NCBI GenBank assembly: GCA_016839055.1
Contig: JAEKNX010000016.1
Location: forward strand, 20,588 to 84,587
Length of the DNA stretch: 64,000 nt
Direction: 5' to 3'
Source of the DNA: Spirochaetales bacterium
GTDB lineage: Bacteria; Spirochaetota; Spirochaetia; UBA9216
The translations under genes were made by a program, and so were the position numbers. Within the stretch, counting starts at the first letter, position 1; each line of letters starts with the position of its first letter. This document shows positions 1-9,273 of this stretch, in pieces. The notes beneath the pieces were generated by a model that was given only the letters and a program-made list of their open reading frames with translations, was not told the DNA's origin and did not search any database.

Positions 1-40
1 CAGAGTTCTGAATAAAATAATTATGAATATTCATTTTATG

Positions 41-52
41 GGACATATGTCC
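41..52. promoter_or_regulatory. perfect 12-bp palindrome upstream of the YdcZ-type transporter
   Basis: The sequence GGACATATGTCC is a perfect palindrome 54 bp before the first start codon. A second inverted repeat, AGTTTA-N5-TAAACT, lies at 72-88. Either could be an operator for the gene at 106. No matching regulator is identified, so the role is a guess. Confidence 0.3.
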
Positions 53-105
53 TACCTCCTGTTTTGAGTATAGTTTAGCTTATAAACTGATACAAGGAGT
101 GAGGG

Positions 106-990
106 ATGTTTCTGATACTTTCAATTTTTACGGGTGCCATGGTGGCTCTGATGATTCAGCTTAACGGAGTTCTGCAGGAAGCTGCCGGAGCGGTGAATGC
201 CCTTCTCTTTATTCATCTCGCGGGAATGACTGCCTCGGCAATATTATTCATGGTTTTTCGGAATAAACTGAAGGGAGAACCGGGGGCTAAGACGCCTCTG
301 TATTATTTAACCGCTGGTATGGTTGGTACCGCCATAGTCTTTCTTGCGAGTCTGTCATTTCAGAAAGGCGGGATATTGCTGTCACTCAGCGGATCCCTTG
401 CCGGGCAGACCCTGGCCGCTTCAATAATAGAGAGTTTTTATCCACCGGGCAGGCAGCGTTCATCAATTATCCAGAGAATCCTGTCGCCGGCGTTGCTTAT
501 TCCGGGCTCTATCCTGATCGGGCTGAAGGCCGGGGCGGAACCTGTCTGGATAATTCTGGCGTGGCTGCCCGGGATTCTGCTGATGTTCCAGCAGTCTATG
601 AACGCGGGCAATACCCGCAGGTGGGGAACTCCCCGGACGGTAGTATTTAATTATATTTCTGCGCTAATTATCATTCTGCCGATGTTTTTTCTTCAGCAGC
701 CTGCCGCACGAGAGCTTACTGGAGTTGTTTCTGAGTTGCCTCTCATCGTCATTGTCGGCGGAGGACTGATAGGCGTATTCACAACAGGGGTGATAGCGCT
801 TCTGCTTTTGAAGGCCCCGGCCCTGATGGTGATTCTCGGAATCTACGCTGGAGAGCTTGCAGGTGGAATGCTGATAGATCTATACGGCGGCAGTCCTGTT
901 GCTTTTGAGAAGATAATCGGCATGGTTTTGATAGCACTCGGTCTTGGAGCCGGGAAACTGAGTCCGAAAAAAGCTGTTTTCCACAGGTGA
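106..990 (+). CDS. DMT-superfamily transporter, YdcZ/DUF606 type
   Basis: An integral membrane protein of 294 aa with about ten hydrophobic segments and almost no soluble part. It shows the two-fold internal repeat of the YdcZ (DUF606) family: the N-terminal half starts MFLILSIFTGAMVALMIQLN and the second half starts near residue 145 with AGAEPVWIILAWLPGILLMF. YdcZ-type proteins belong to the drug/metabolite transporter superfamily and their substrates are mostly unknown. The ATG has a purine-rich ribosome site (AAGGAGTGAGGG) right before it. The next gene, a PTS regulator, starts 52 bp downstream on the same strand, so co-transcription is possible but not shown. Confidence 0.75.
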   Translation: MFLILSIFTGAMVALMIQLNGVLQEAAGAVNALLFIHLAGMTASAILFMVFRNKLKGEPGAKTPLYYLTAGMVGTAIVFLASLSFQKGGILLSLSGSLAGQTLAASIIESFYPPGRQRSSIIQRILSPALLIPGSILIGLKAGAEPVWIILAWLPGILLMFQQSMNAGNTRRWGTPRTVVFNYISALIIILPMFFLQQPAARELTGVVSELPLIVIVGGGLIGVFTTGVIALLLLKAPALMVILGIYAGELAGGMLIDLYGGSPVAFEKIIGMVLIALGLGAGKLSPKKAVFHR

Positions 991-1042
991 TGCGGAAATA
1001 ATTGGAATAGACTTGCCCTTCGGCTCATGGTAGCCTTCTATC

Positions 1043-2896
1043 ATGAACGAGCTGATATTTCTCGACCAGCGAAAAAGATTGATACTTAACGCTCTGCTTA
1101 AGGATGCAAATTATCTGACGAGCGATGATTTATCAATAATATCGGGAGTAACTCCCCGAACTGTCAGAAACGATTTAAAAAAAATTACTGACGAGCTCAA
1201 GAATATGAAACTGTCAATCCAGGCTTCTCCCGGACTCGGATACCGAATACCTGAAGACAGCAAAGACCAGATCCGAATCAGGCTCAATGCAGGTAAAACA
1301 ATTCCGCCTGTTTCGCCTGAAGAGAGAATGGTTTTTATTATACGTGAGTTAATTGCCTCCCCTGTCAAAATTTCAAATCTGCTGAGCCGGATTCACATCA
1401 GTGAATCAACCTGGGAAAAAGATCTTGAAAGAACCACCAGCTGGTTTCGCAGCTTTGGCCTTGTTCTGAGTCGGAAGAAGAATGAGTTGGAACTTCATGG
1501 AACCGAAGACCATCTGCGGAAGGTTTATATTCCCTACTATTATGAACGTTCCCGCCTTTCAGGGCTCAGTATAGAGACCCTTCTCGAGGAGGATTTTCCG
1601 CAGTTCAGACAGAGCAAAAGCAGCCTCGATAGTTTTATCAGGGAGATAGAGCTTAAGTTTACCGATGAAGATTATTTCGGGAACCTTATATATCTGCTTG
1701 CCTCTCTGACTCGGGTTAAGAAAAGCGGTGCAGTAGATTCGAGTGAAGGCTCCAGTGCGCAAAGTCATTTTGCTGAAGTTCTCTTTCGGCATCTCAGAGC
1801 AAATGAGATAGAATATAGCCCTCTTAGCCTGGATTTAATAGTATGCCGGTTTGAGAAGACCGGCATACTGAGCCGTGAAAATAATGATTTGAGTATGAAA
1901 ATAAAAAATTGTACTGTATCGGTTCTAAATCAGTTAAATCAGATCCCGGATGATGATGATTTGATCGAAGGGCTATGCCTGATAATATTTTCTTCAATTA
2001 ATCAGGATATGCTGCATTCCTCTACGGCAATAAGCCTTCAGGAATTAGAGAAGCAGTATCCCGAAGCACTCAATCTGGCGGTTGCTTTTCTCAAGGAGAT
2101 GCAGAAGATTAGTTTGTTTAGAGAGGATGATACACTGCTGGTTCGGATCGGAATGTGTTTTGCTGCCTTTCTCGAGCGAATCATCTTTCGAAGCCGGAAA
2201 AGAGTATCGGTTATCTGTTCGACCGGAATAGGAACCTCCCAGCTTCTTGCAGCAAAACTGAAGCGGACATTCCCGAATATTGAAATTCTTGGGATCTATC
2301 CGAAACATCTTCTTAGGGAAGCTGAAAGCATGAGCCCTGATTTTATAATCAGTACAGTAGATCTCGATACAGAATATGAAGTTGTGAAAATAAGCAGTTT
2401 TTTAAATTATGGTGATTTTGACAGGATAATACCCCTCTTCCGAAAGAATAAAAGGGGAGAGATGCTGTTCAGGAGTCTCTTATCCGAGGAGTTATTCTTT
2501 ACTGATATTGACCAAAAGACACCGCATGAGGTTATCCGTCTGTTATGTCGATCGGCCTTCGGAACGAAGGGCAAAGAATTTGAAGAGCGGGTACTCGAGC
2601 GCGAGGCCCTCGGTTCCACTGCCCTGGGTAAGCTCGCGGCTATTCCCCATGCTCTCCGCGGAGAGAGCGCTGAAAACAGGATCTGCGTCGGAATACTGAA
2701 GAAGCCCATCAGGTGGGGCAAGGATAATGTGCAGATAGTTTTTCTTTTACGACTGGATGATCCTGATATCGATATGGCCGCTGTATTCGACTACTTATAC
2801 AGCCTGATCAGCGACAGGCAGCTCATCAGGTCTGTGATCAGGGATAATGATTTTTTACTGTTAAAGGAAGGAAGGAGAAAAGTTGAACGAAGTTGA
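1043..2896 (+). CDS. PRD-type transcriptional regulator with EIIB- and EIIA-like domains (MtlR/LicR/ManR class)
   Basis: A PTS-controlled transcriptional activator of 617 aa. Order: an N-terminal DeoR/HTH_11-like winged helix (about residues 10-65, with TSDDLSIISGVTPRTVRNDL), a central PRD-like region (about 190-385), an EIIB-like domain with a phosphorylatable cysteine (VICSTGIGTS, Cys392) and a C-terminal EIIA-2 domain with His536 in AAIPHALRG. In this class, phosphorylation by HPr and EII proteins sets activity. The two spots where PRDs normally carry a conserved histidine read YLLASLTRV and LCLIIFSSINQ, so the PRD histidines look lost; control would then rest on Cys392 and His536. It heads the PTS operon and overlaps the EIIA gene by 14 bp. 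No clear ribosome site precedes the ATG. Confidence 0.85.
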   Translation: MNELIFLDQRKRLILNALLKDANYLTSDDLSIISGVTPRTVRNDLKKITDELKNMKLSIQASPGLGYRIPEDSKDQIRIRLNAGKTIPPVSPEERMVFIIRELIASPVKISNLLSRIHISESTWEKDLERTTSWFRSFGLVLSRKKNELELHGTEDHLRKVYIPYYYERSRLSGLSIETLLEEDFPQFRQSKSSLDSFIREIELKFTDEDYFGNLIYLLASLTRVKKSGAVDSSEGSSAQSHFAEVLFRHLRANEIEYSPLSLDLIVCRFEKTGILSRENNDLSMKIKNCTVSVLNQLNQIPDDDDLIEGLCLIIFSSINQDMLHSSTAISLQELEKQYPEALNLAVAFLKEMQKISLFREDDTLLVRIGMCFAAFLERIIFRSRKRVSVICSTGIGTSQLLAAKLKRTFPNIEILGIYPKHLLREAESMSPDFIISTVDLDTEYEVVKISSFLNYGDFDRIIPLFRKNKRGEMLFRSLLSEELFFTDIDQKTPHEVIRLLCRSAFGTKGKEFEERVLEREALGSTALGKLAAIPHALRGESAENRICVGILKKPIRWGKDNVQIVFLLRLDDPDIDMAAVFDYLYSLISDRQLIRSVIRDNDFLLLKEGRRKVERS

Positions 2897-3341
2897 AATA
2901 ATGAATACGGGATTGATTAACTTCAGTCCCGATGGGCGTAATAAAAATGCTGTCATCAGGGAAATGACTGAAATGCTGAAATCCGACGGCAGAATCAGCG
3001 ATACCTCAGCCTTTTACGCAAATGTCCTTGAGCGTGAAGGAATCTCATCCACCGATACCGGAATAGGCGTTGCCATTCCTCACGGCAAGGGTTCTTTTGT
3101 GGAACGCTCATCTGTTGTAATCTGCCGGTTTGATAAGGGCCTGGTCTGGGACAGGGAGCCGGTGAAGGCGGTTTTCCTTCTTGCTGTAGATGATGATGAG
3201 GACGGACTCGCCCATCTTGAGCTTATAGCCAAGGTTTCCACTATGCTGATGGATGATGATTTTCTTGAACTGTTGTTTACGGCATCCTCGGAGAAAATAC
3301 TATTTAATGAGATAAAAAAGAGATTGGAGGAGGAAGAATGA
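2883..3341 (+). CDS. PTS EIIA component, fructose/mannitol (EIIA-2) family
   Basis: Cytoplasmic phosphocarrier of 152 aa that takes a phosphate from HPr and passes it to EIIB. The active histidine is His67 in GVAIPHGK, a hallmark of EIIA-2. The start is read as TTG because AAGGAG sits 5 bp before it; the alternative ATG at 2901 has no such site. The gene overlaps the end of the regulator gene by 14 bp and its stop overlaps the EIIB start (ATGA), which points to translational coupling. Together with the two following genes it forms a three-part EII that in Escherichia coli MngA or FruA would be one fused protein. Confidence 0.88.
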   Translation: MNEVEIMNTGLINFSPDGRNKNAVIREMTEMLKSDGRISDTSAFYANVLEREGISSTDTGIGVAIPHGKGSFVERSSVVICRFDKGLVWDREPVKAVFLLAVDDDEDGLAHLELIAKVSTMLMDDDFLELLFTASSEKILFNEIKKRLEEEE

Positions 3342-3670
3342 AAATTGTAGCGGTAACATCCTGTCCGGTGGGAGCGGCCCACACTTATATGGCGGCGGCG
3401 GCGCTTGAGAAGGGAGCAAAGAAAACCGGGCATGAGATTAAGGTCGAAACTCAGGGTAGTCTCGGGTTTAAGAATAAACTGACCGTTGACGATGTGTCGG
3501 AGGCTTCGGTTGTTATTCTGGCCTGTGATGTGGCTTGCCTTGAGATAGAGCGATTTAAAAACACAGCTATACTGGATGTCTCAACGAAGAAGTGCATCAA
3601 GGATCCTGTTGCAATCATAGAAGAGGCATTGGAAAAGGTTAAAAAGGAGAATGATGATGAGGAAAAATGA
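3338..3670 (+). CDS. PTS EIIB component, fructose family
   Basis: Small cytoplasmic protein of 110 aa that receives phosphate from EIIA and phosphorylates the sugar as it passes through EIIC. The catalytic cysteine is Cys9 in TSCPVGAAHTYMAAAAL, which matches the fructose-family EIIB consensus CPTGIAHTxMAAxAL closely. Length is normal for a stand-alone EIIB. The start overlaps the EIIA stop by 4 bp and the end overlaps the EIIC gene by 20 bp, so the three are almost certainly co-expressed. Confidence 0.92.
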   Translation: MKIVAVTSCPVGAAHTYMAAAALEKGAKKTGHEIKVETQGSLGFKNKLTVDDVSEASVVILACDVACLEIERFKNTAILDVSTKKCIKDPVAIIEEALEKVKKENDDEEK

Positions 3671-4694
3671 ATCCGTAAAAGAATTTTTTGGAGATATTCA
3701 CCGCCATCTGATGACCGGCGTGTCGTTCATGCTTCCTGCAATTATCGTATATGCTTTTTTCATGGTTATGAGCCAGGTAGGCGGCCCTTTCGGGGAAGTC
3801 TCCGCTAAGCTGAGCGAATATGCTCACATGCTCATAGTGCCGGTACTTGCAGCATATATCGCTTTCTCGATAGCAGGAAAGCTCGCTCTTATACCGTCCT
3901 TCATCGTCGGAGTTATGGCGGATATGCTCGGAATGGGCTTTCTCGGCGGGCTCATTGTCGGAATTCTAATGGGATATCTGATCAAGCTGATAATTCTTGG
4001 AACTTCAAAAATGAAAGGCGGCCAGACCCTTGATATAATCACAAGTTTTATTTTGGGGCCGATTGTCGGATCTCTTTTGATAGGCATGCTGATATATTTT
4101 GTAATAGCTGCACCTATCTCGGGTTTCACGAAGATGCTGGAACAATGGCTTGCAGGGCTCAGCGGGGGATCTGTTGTTGTAATGTCCATAGTTATGGCCG
4201 GTATGCTGGCCTTCGATATGGGCGGTCCGCTTAACAAGGTTGCGTACTCTTTCATGATTCTGGCCAGCTCGGAGGGAGCCTTCAATATTGTAGGTCCGGC
4301 GCTTGTTGCAATAACTATTCCGCCGCTTGCCCTCGGCCTTTCAACTATTATATCCAGGCGCAAGTATAGTGCAGATGAGCTCCCTGCTGGAAAGACGGCC
4401 CTCGCTCTGTCCATTTTCGGACTGACCGAAGGAGCCATTCCCTTTGCCGCCTCGGATCCCCTCCGGGTTATTCCGTCAATAATGGCCGGATCAATAACCG
4501 GAGCGGTCTGCGCCGCGCTGCTCGGGGTAGCAAATACATCGGTTGTTCCGTCAATCCTCGGAATTGTATTCGGCATGGCAGGTACATACGGTGTATCGGC
4601 CATTCTCTTTTATATATTGTCCCATATTGCCGGGGCAGCAGTTTCTATTCTTCTTCTTCATTTCTGGAAGAAGGATGTTCCGGCAGAAGAATAG
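3651..4694 (+). CDS. PTS EIIC permease component, fructose family
   Basis: Membrane channel of 347 aa, strongly hydrophobic, with glycine-rich helices (GVMADMLGMGFLGGLIVG) and the FDMGGPLNK stretch typical of fructose-family EIIC proteins, plus the GLTEGAIPFAASDPLRVIP signature near residue 255. It carries the sugar across the membrane while EIIB phosphorylates it. Three ATG codons follow one another (3651, 3654, 3657); all lie inside the EIIB gene. The neighbouring GH38 enzyme suggests that the cargo is an alpha-mannoside such as 2-O-mannosylglycerate; this is inferred from the E. coli mngAB parallel, not visible in the permease itself. Confidence 0.9.
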   Translation: MMMRKNESVKEFFGDIHRHLMTGVSFMLPAIIVYAFFMVMSQVGGPFGEVSAKLSEYAHMLIVPVLAAYIAFSIAGKLALIPSFIVGVMADMLGMGFLGGLIVGILMGYLIKLIILGTSKMKGGQTLDIITSFILGPIVGSLLIGMLIYFVIAAPISGFTKMLEQWLAGLSGGSVVVMSIVMAGMLAFDMGGPLNKVAYSFMILASSEGAFNIVGPALVAITIPPLALGLSTIISRRKYSADELPAGKTALALSIFGLTEGAIPFAASDPLRVIPSIMAGSITGAVCAALLGVANTSVVPSILGIVFGMAGTYGVSAILFYILSHIAGAAVSILLLHFWKKDVPAEE

Positions 4695-4703
4695 GCCGGA
4701 ATT

Positions 4704-7361
4704 ATGAAAAATATTCATCTTGTTGCGCACAGCCATTGGGACAGGGAGTGGTATAAACCCTTTCAGTACTTCCGCACGAAGCTCGTTTATATGATCGATC
4801 ATCTGCTTAAGATGCTTGAAGATGAGCCTGATTTCGCCTGTTTCCTTCTGGACGGCCAGACTATTGTCCTTGAAGATTATCTGCAGATCAGGCCGGAAAA
4901 CGAGAGCCGTTTAGGCGGTATGATTGCGCAGGGACGCATTATTGTGGGCCCATGGTATATTCAGCCGGATGAATTTGCCCCCGACGCTGAGTCTCTTGTT
5001 CGGAACCTTCAGATCGGCATCAGGCAGGCAAAGCGCTATGGCCGGCCGATGATGGTCGGCTATCTGCCTGATTCATTCGGGCATTCATCACAGATGCCGC
5101 AGATCCTTCGCGGTTTCGACATTGATTCCGCGGTTGTGATGCGTGGTGTAGATTTTGACAGTATTGATTCTACCGAGTTTACCTGGAAGGGATTAAACGG
5201 AGATGATGTTCTTGGGATTTACCTCAAGAAGGGCTATATGAATGCTATGTTTCTCTCGGAGAATAATTCGGTTAATAAGATCCGGATAAACAAGCTTGCA
5301 AAAGAACTCGGCGGCCAGACTGATACTAAACATGTTCTGGTGATGAATGGAGTGGATCACGCCTTTGCCCAGAGGCAGGCAGCCGACCTCTGCCGGGATA
5401 GCTCCGGATGGAAGCTGGACGGTCTTGAAGATTATATTACGGCGGTAAAGGAAGAGGCCACGGATCTAAAAACTCTGAACGGGGAGCTTATTACTCCAAG
5501 GCACCATCGGGTGCACACGAGTATTGCTTCAACTCGAATCAATCAGAAAAAAGAAAATCGGAGACTGTCAATCTCGCTTGAGAGGGAGCTGGAACCGCTT
5601 TGTGTCATCACAGCTCTCTACGGAGCTGAGTACCCTTCCGGATTGATCGATGAAGCCTGGAAGAATCTTTTACAGAATCAGACCCATGACGGGATCTGCG
5701 GATGCTGCACCGATGAGGTCCACAGAGAAATGGACCAGAGGTTTGCCTCGGCAGCTCAGATAAGCCGGACGCTGATTAAAAGTCACAGCAGGGCGCTGTC
5801 TCAACTCTCAGGTGACGATGGAATATGGCTGACCGTTTTTAATACCGCCATGACGGGCGGTCTCCAGTATATAGAAGCCGACATAATCGTAGATAATGGA
5901 TTTGCTCTGATTGATGAAGACGGCCGGGAGATTGATTATCAGATAATATCTGCAGATGCTGTTGATGTTTCAAAAGATTCGATCTGGACCCTGTATCTTG
6001 GAACCCCTCAGCCGGCTACAAAGATTAGAGTTGTCTTTCCATGCAGTTTTGACGCAGTCCTGGGTTACAGGCTTTTCCGGATAGTTCCCGTTTCGGCTCC
6101 GGTTCCGGCTAAGCTTGATAAAGCCAGGCATGATTTTGAAAATGAATATTACGGGATGGACATAGCTCCTGACGGAAGTGTTTCCGTTTATGATAAGGAG
6201 ACTTCTCACAGCTATAAGGGGCTTAATGTCTTTGAAGATATCGGGGAGGGGGGCGATACATACAATCACTCTCCGCTCGAAGGCGACATTCCGATTACAA
6301 GCAGCGGGCAAAACGCCGGCATCAAGCAGCTTGAGGACGGCCCGGTTAGAAAAGCATTCCGAATCAGCCAGACTCTTTTGGTGCCTGAATCTTTGAGCCC
6401 GGACGGAAAGAGCAGGAGCCGGATTAATACCGATATAGGAATCGAGACTGTAATAAAGGTTTACCCCGGAAGCCGCAGGATTGATTTTTCGGTTGAGATT
6501 GATAACCAGGCGCTTTCCCACAGGCTGAGGGTGCTGTTTCCATTCGGAGAGAAGATCTCAAGCTCATTTGCCGAAACTCAGTTCGGGGTGATAGAGCGGA
6601 GCACCGATGCTCCTGCAGGCGGCAAAGACTGGCCGGAACAACCTCTTCCTATTTATTCGATGCAGCGGTTTGCAGGCCTTAGCTGTGATGAGCGGAGCCT
6701 CTTTGTGCTGAACCGCGGGCTGCCCGAGTATGAGATTTATCAGACCGGAGAATCAGTTCTTGCCATTACTCTCCACCGTGGGGTGAGCATGATGGGTAAG
6801 GCCGATCTCGCTGTGCGCCCCGGCAGGCCCTCGGGCATAGAGGTTCCGACTCCGGACGCCGAATCAAGAGAACTGCTTAAGAGAGAATACGCGCTCATCA
6901 CCGGAGGCCGGATGAGGTTTGCAGATGTTGTTTCGGAGGCCGACCGCTATGCGACCCCGAAGCTGTCTGTGCAGAACAGATTAAATCTTGATAAGATCGA
7001 GAAGGCTAACAAGGATTTTTTCAGGTATCTTTCAATTGAGAATCTGAGATCCGTTATTGCCGGTAGCCTTAAAGATGTCCGCCCCGGAAGCCGGGAGTAT
7101 ATTAAACTAGATAGCTGCAATCTTGCCCTCTCTTCAGTAAGGAAGGCGGACCGGGATGACTCGGTTATAATCAGACTTTATAATCCGGGAGAGATGGCTG
7201 TAACCGGAGAAGGACTGACCGTTCTTTTTCCTCACGGCAGGCTGAGCATTGTTAATCTTTTAGAAGAGGAGATTGGAGAATTACCAGGTGATGGTAAATA
7301 TATTCTCCCTGAAGTCGGCGGCAATACACAAATTACTATAAAAATAAATAGAGAGGTTTAG
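4704..7361 (+). CDS. GH38 alpha-mannosidase, MngB-like
   Basis: Cytoplasmic glycoside hydrolase of 885 aa, close in length to E. coli MngB, which splits 2-O-(6-phospho-alpha-mannosyl)-D-glycerate into mannose 6-phosphate and glycerate. The N-terminus AHSHWDREW supplies the zinc ligands His11 and Asp13. GYLPDSFGHSSQ carries the predicted nucleophile Asp123. ELITPRHHRVHTSI and LLQNQTHDGICGC are further GH38 landmarks. There is no signal peptide, so the substrate must be imported first, as expected for a PTS product. It starts 10 bp after EIIC and is followed 4 bp later by HPr. Specificity for phosphorylated mannosides is inferred from context; other 6-phospho-alpha-mannosides are possible. Confidence 0.88.
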   Translation: MKNIHLVAHSHWDREWYKPFQYFRTKLVYMIDHLLKMLEDEPDFACFLLDGQTIVLEDYLQIRPENESRLGGMIAQGRIIVGPWYIQPDEFAPDAESLVRNLQIGIRQAKRYGRPMMVGYLPDSFGHSSQMPQILRGFDIDSAVVMRGVDFDSIDSTEFTWKGLNGDDVLGIYLKKGYMNAMFLSENNSVNKIRINKLAKELGGQTDTKHVLVMNGVDHAFAQRQAADLCRDSSGWKLDGLEDYITAVKEEATDLKTLNGELITPRHHRVHTSIASTRINQKKENRRLSISLERELEPLCVITALYGAEYPSGLIDEAWKNLLQNQTHDGICGCCTDEVHREMDQRFASAAQISRTLIKSHSRALSQLSGDDGIWLTVFNTAMTGGLQYIEADIIVDNGFALIDEDGREIDYQIISADAVDVSKDSIWTLYLGTPQPATKIRVVFPCSFDAVLGYRLFRIVPVSAPVPAKLDKARHDFENEYYGMDIAPDGSVSVYDKETSHSYKGLNVFEDIGEGGDTYNHSPLEGDIPITSSGQNAGIKQLEDGPVRKAFRISQTLLVPESLSPDGKSRSRINTDIGIETVIKVYPGSRRIDFSVEIDNQALSHRLRVLFPFGEKISSSFAETQFGVIERSTDAPAGGKDWPEQPLPIYSMQRFAGLSCDERSLFVLNRGLPEYEIYQTGESVLAITLHRGVSMMGKADLAVRPGRPSGIEVPTPDAESRELLKREYALITGGRMRFADVVSEADRYATPKLSVQNRLNLDKIEKANKDFFRYLSIENLRSVIAGSLKDVRPGSREYIKLDSCNLALSSVRKADRDDSVIIRLYNPGEMAVTGEGLTVLFPHGRLSIVNLLEEEIGELPGDGKYILPEVGGNTQITIKINREV

Positions 7362-7364
7362 AAT

Positions 7365-7622
7365 ATGATAAAAGAGATCCGGGTTGTAAACAGGAAGGGC
7401 CTCCATGCCAGACCGGCTACGCTCTTCGCTGAGACTGCATCAAAATACAGCGGTGAGGTGAAGGTTTCATTCGAAAGCAAGACTGTCAACGGAAAATCTC
7501 TGATAACGCTGATGTCCCTTGCGGTTCCCCGTGACGGAGAAGTTACCGTTACTATCAACGGAGATGAAGCTGAGGCTGTAATGAGTGAACTTTCCGGAGT
7601 TCTTGGAAAGAATTATGACTGA
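7365..7622 (+). CDS. ptsH: HPr phosphocarrier protein
   Basis: PTS carrier of 85 aa that moves phosphate from Enzyme I to EIIA. It has the phosphorylatable His14 in NRKGLHARPA and a serine at position 45 in VNGKSLITLM, the place of regulatory Ser46 in other HPr proteins. The Ser45 region is conserved, but no HPr kinase is encoded in this window. It lies between the mannosidase and Enzyme I genes, with 4 bp to the former and an 8-bp overlap with the latter. It could be the general HPr of the cell or a dedicated copy. Confidence 0.95.
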   Translation: MIKEIRVVNRKGLHARPATLFAETASKYSGEVKVSFESKTVNGKSLITLMSLAVPRDGEVTVTINGDEAEAVMSELSGVLGKNYD

Positions 7623-9273
7623 TTCATTTATTTTAACTGGTATTGCAGCCTCACCCGGAACCGCTATTGCTCCGGTGCTGATTCTCCGGGAACTTGAACT
7701 CAATCTCGACAGCGGCGGAGGGCATGAGCTTGCAACTCAGCTCAGGCGGTTTGCCGAAGCCCGGAATATTGTCCGCGAGCAGATTATGAAGCTCCGGGAA
7801 GAAGCGTCTGCGCAGCATGAAGAATGGACAATAAAGATTTTTGACAGTCACCTGTATCTTGCCAGTGATCCTGAGCTTCTTGGCAGTGTTGAGAACCGTA
7901 TCAATGAAAACGGGGTAAGGGCCGAGTATGCCCTTCTTTTGAGCCGGGATGAGTTTGCTCTGCTGCTCGAGAACAGCGGTTCTGAGATGATGGTAGAGCG
8001 CGCAGGCGATCTCCGTGATGTCACGAACAGGCTCATTGCTGTCCTTACCGGGCAGAAACAGGAGGACCTCTCAGAATTATCAGGTGAAGTCATTCTTGCC
8101 GCCCATGAACTCTCCCCACTTGAAACCGCTCAGCTGGATACGAAATTCGTTAAAGGAATTATCACCGAAACAGGCGGCTACAGCTGTCATACGGCAATTA
8201 TGGCAAGGAGCCGAGGCATTCCCGCTGTGACAGGTTCCCGGGGCATATTGGGTCTGCTTGAGTCTGGGTTGCAGGTAATTCTTGACGGCGATGAAGGCTG
8301 GGTGAGGGGGAGACCCGGTGAGGCTGAACTCAAGACTGCACGAGAGAAGCTCGCGGAGCAGCTTTTGATGAAAGAGCATCTTAAGGCGTTTCGGGATAAA
8401 AAGACACAGAGTCTTGACGGAACTTCGGTAAATATCGGATCGCACCTGGGGCGTCTGTCGGAACTCGATGATGCTCTTCGCTTCGGTGCAGAAGGCATAG
8501 GGTTGTTTCGAACCGAGTTTTTATTCATGGAAAGTTCCGGTTTTCCGAATGAGGACGTCCAGTTTGAAGCCTACCGTGAGGTTCTCGAGAGGATGAACCC
8601 TAGGCCGGTAATTATTCGGACTATGGACATTGGAGGAGATAAAACACTCTCTTATATTGATCTTCCGGCAGAGGATAACCCCTTTCTCGGAGTTCGCGGT
8701 ATAAGATACAGCCTGAGAAATCCTGAGATTTTCAGGGTTCAGCTCAGGGCCCTTCTTCGTGCTTCAGCCTACGGGAATCTGAAGATTATGTTCCCGATGG
8801 TGTCCGTTCCCGAAGAGCTTAAGGAGGCCCGGAACATCGTCGATGACGAGGCTGAAAAGCTTCGGCTCGGAGGGGTTCATATTTCGCAGGATGTCGAGAT
8901 CGGGGTGATGATTGAAGTTCCATCCGCCGCCCTTCTTGCCGATGAACTTGCAGAGCATGTTGATTTTTTCAGTATAGGGACCAATGATCTCATTCAGTAT
9001 ACGATGGCGGCCGACCGCATGAATGATGAAGTTGCGCACCTCTATCAACCTCTCAACCCGGCGGTGCTACGCCTGATTCAGATGGTGACCGATGCATCCC
9101 GGAAACACGGTCTGTGGACCGGGGTCTGTGGCGAGATGGCAGGTGATCCGGAGGCGCTCCCGCTGCTGCTCGGTCTTGGAGTCCGCGAGCTGAGTGTGGG
9201 TGCACCTCAAATACCTGCGGTCAGAGAACTTATATCACGATTAAATCTGAAGAATAATAATCTTAAGGGTTAA
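7615..9273 (+). CDS. ptsI: PTS Enzyme I (phosphoenolpyruvate-protein phosphotransferase)
   Basis: First enzyme of the PTS, 552 aa from the chosen start; it autophosphorylates with phosphoenolpyruvate and passes the phosphate to HPr. The phosphorylated histidine is His192 in GGYSCHTAIMARSRGIPAV. The PEP-binding TIM-barrel half shows GAEGIGLFRTEFLFM, IIRTMDIGGDK and FFSIGTNDLIQYTMAADR. I chose ATG 7615 (MTDSFILTGIAASPG) rather than the upstream in-frame ATG at 7585, because Enzyme I proteins begin close to the GIAASPG motif. This gives an ATGACTGA overlap with the HPr stop. The last 11 bp overlap a convergent minus-strand gene. Confidence 0.95.
   Translation: MTDSFILTGIAASPGTAIAPVLILRELELNLDSGGGHELATQLRRFAEARNIVREQIMKLREEASAQHEEWTIKIFDSHLYLASDPELLGSVENRINENGVRAEYALLLSRDEFALLLENSGSEMMVERAGDLRDVTNRLIAVLTGQKQEDLSELSGEVILAAHELSPLETAQLDTKFVKGIITETGGYSCHTAIMARSRGIPAVTGSRGILGLLESGLQVILDGDEGWVRGRPGEAELKTAREKLAEQLLMKEHLKAFRDKKTQSLDGTSVNIGSHLGRLSELDDALRFGAEGIGLFRTEFLFMESSGFPNEDVQFEAYREVLERMNPRPVIIRTMDIGGDKTLSYIDLPAEDNPFLGVRGIRYSLRNPEIFRVQLRALLRASAYGNLKIMFPMVSVPEELKEARNIVDDEAEKLRLGGVHISQDVEIGVMIEVPSAALLADELAEHVDFFSIGTNDLIQYTMAADRMNDEVAHLYQPLNPAVLRLIQMVTDASRKHGLWTGVCGEMAGDPEALPLLLGLGVRELSVGAPQIPAVRELISRLNLKNNNLKG

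Noticed and set aside
3824..4603. Long minus-strand frame (259 codons) opposite the EIIC gene
   Set aside because: It mirrors the codon pattern of the membrane protein on the other strand, has no family motif and no ribosome site.
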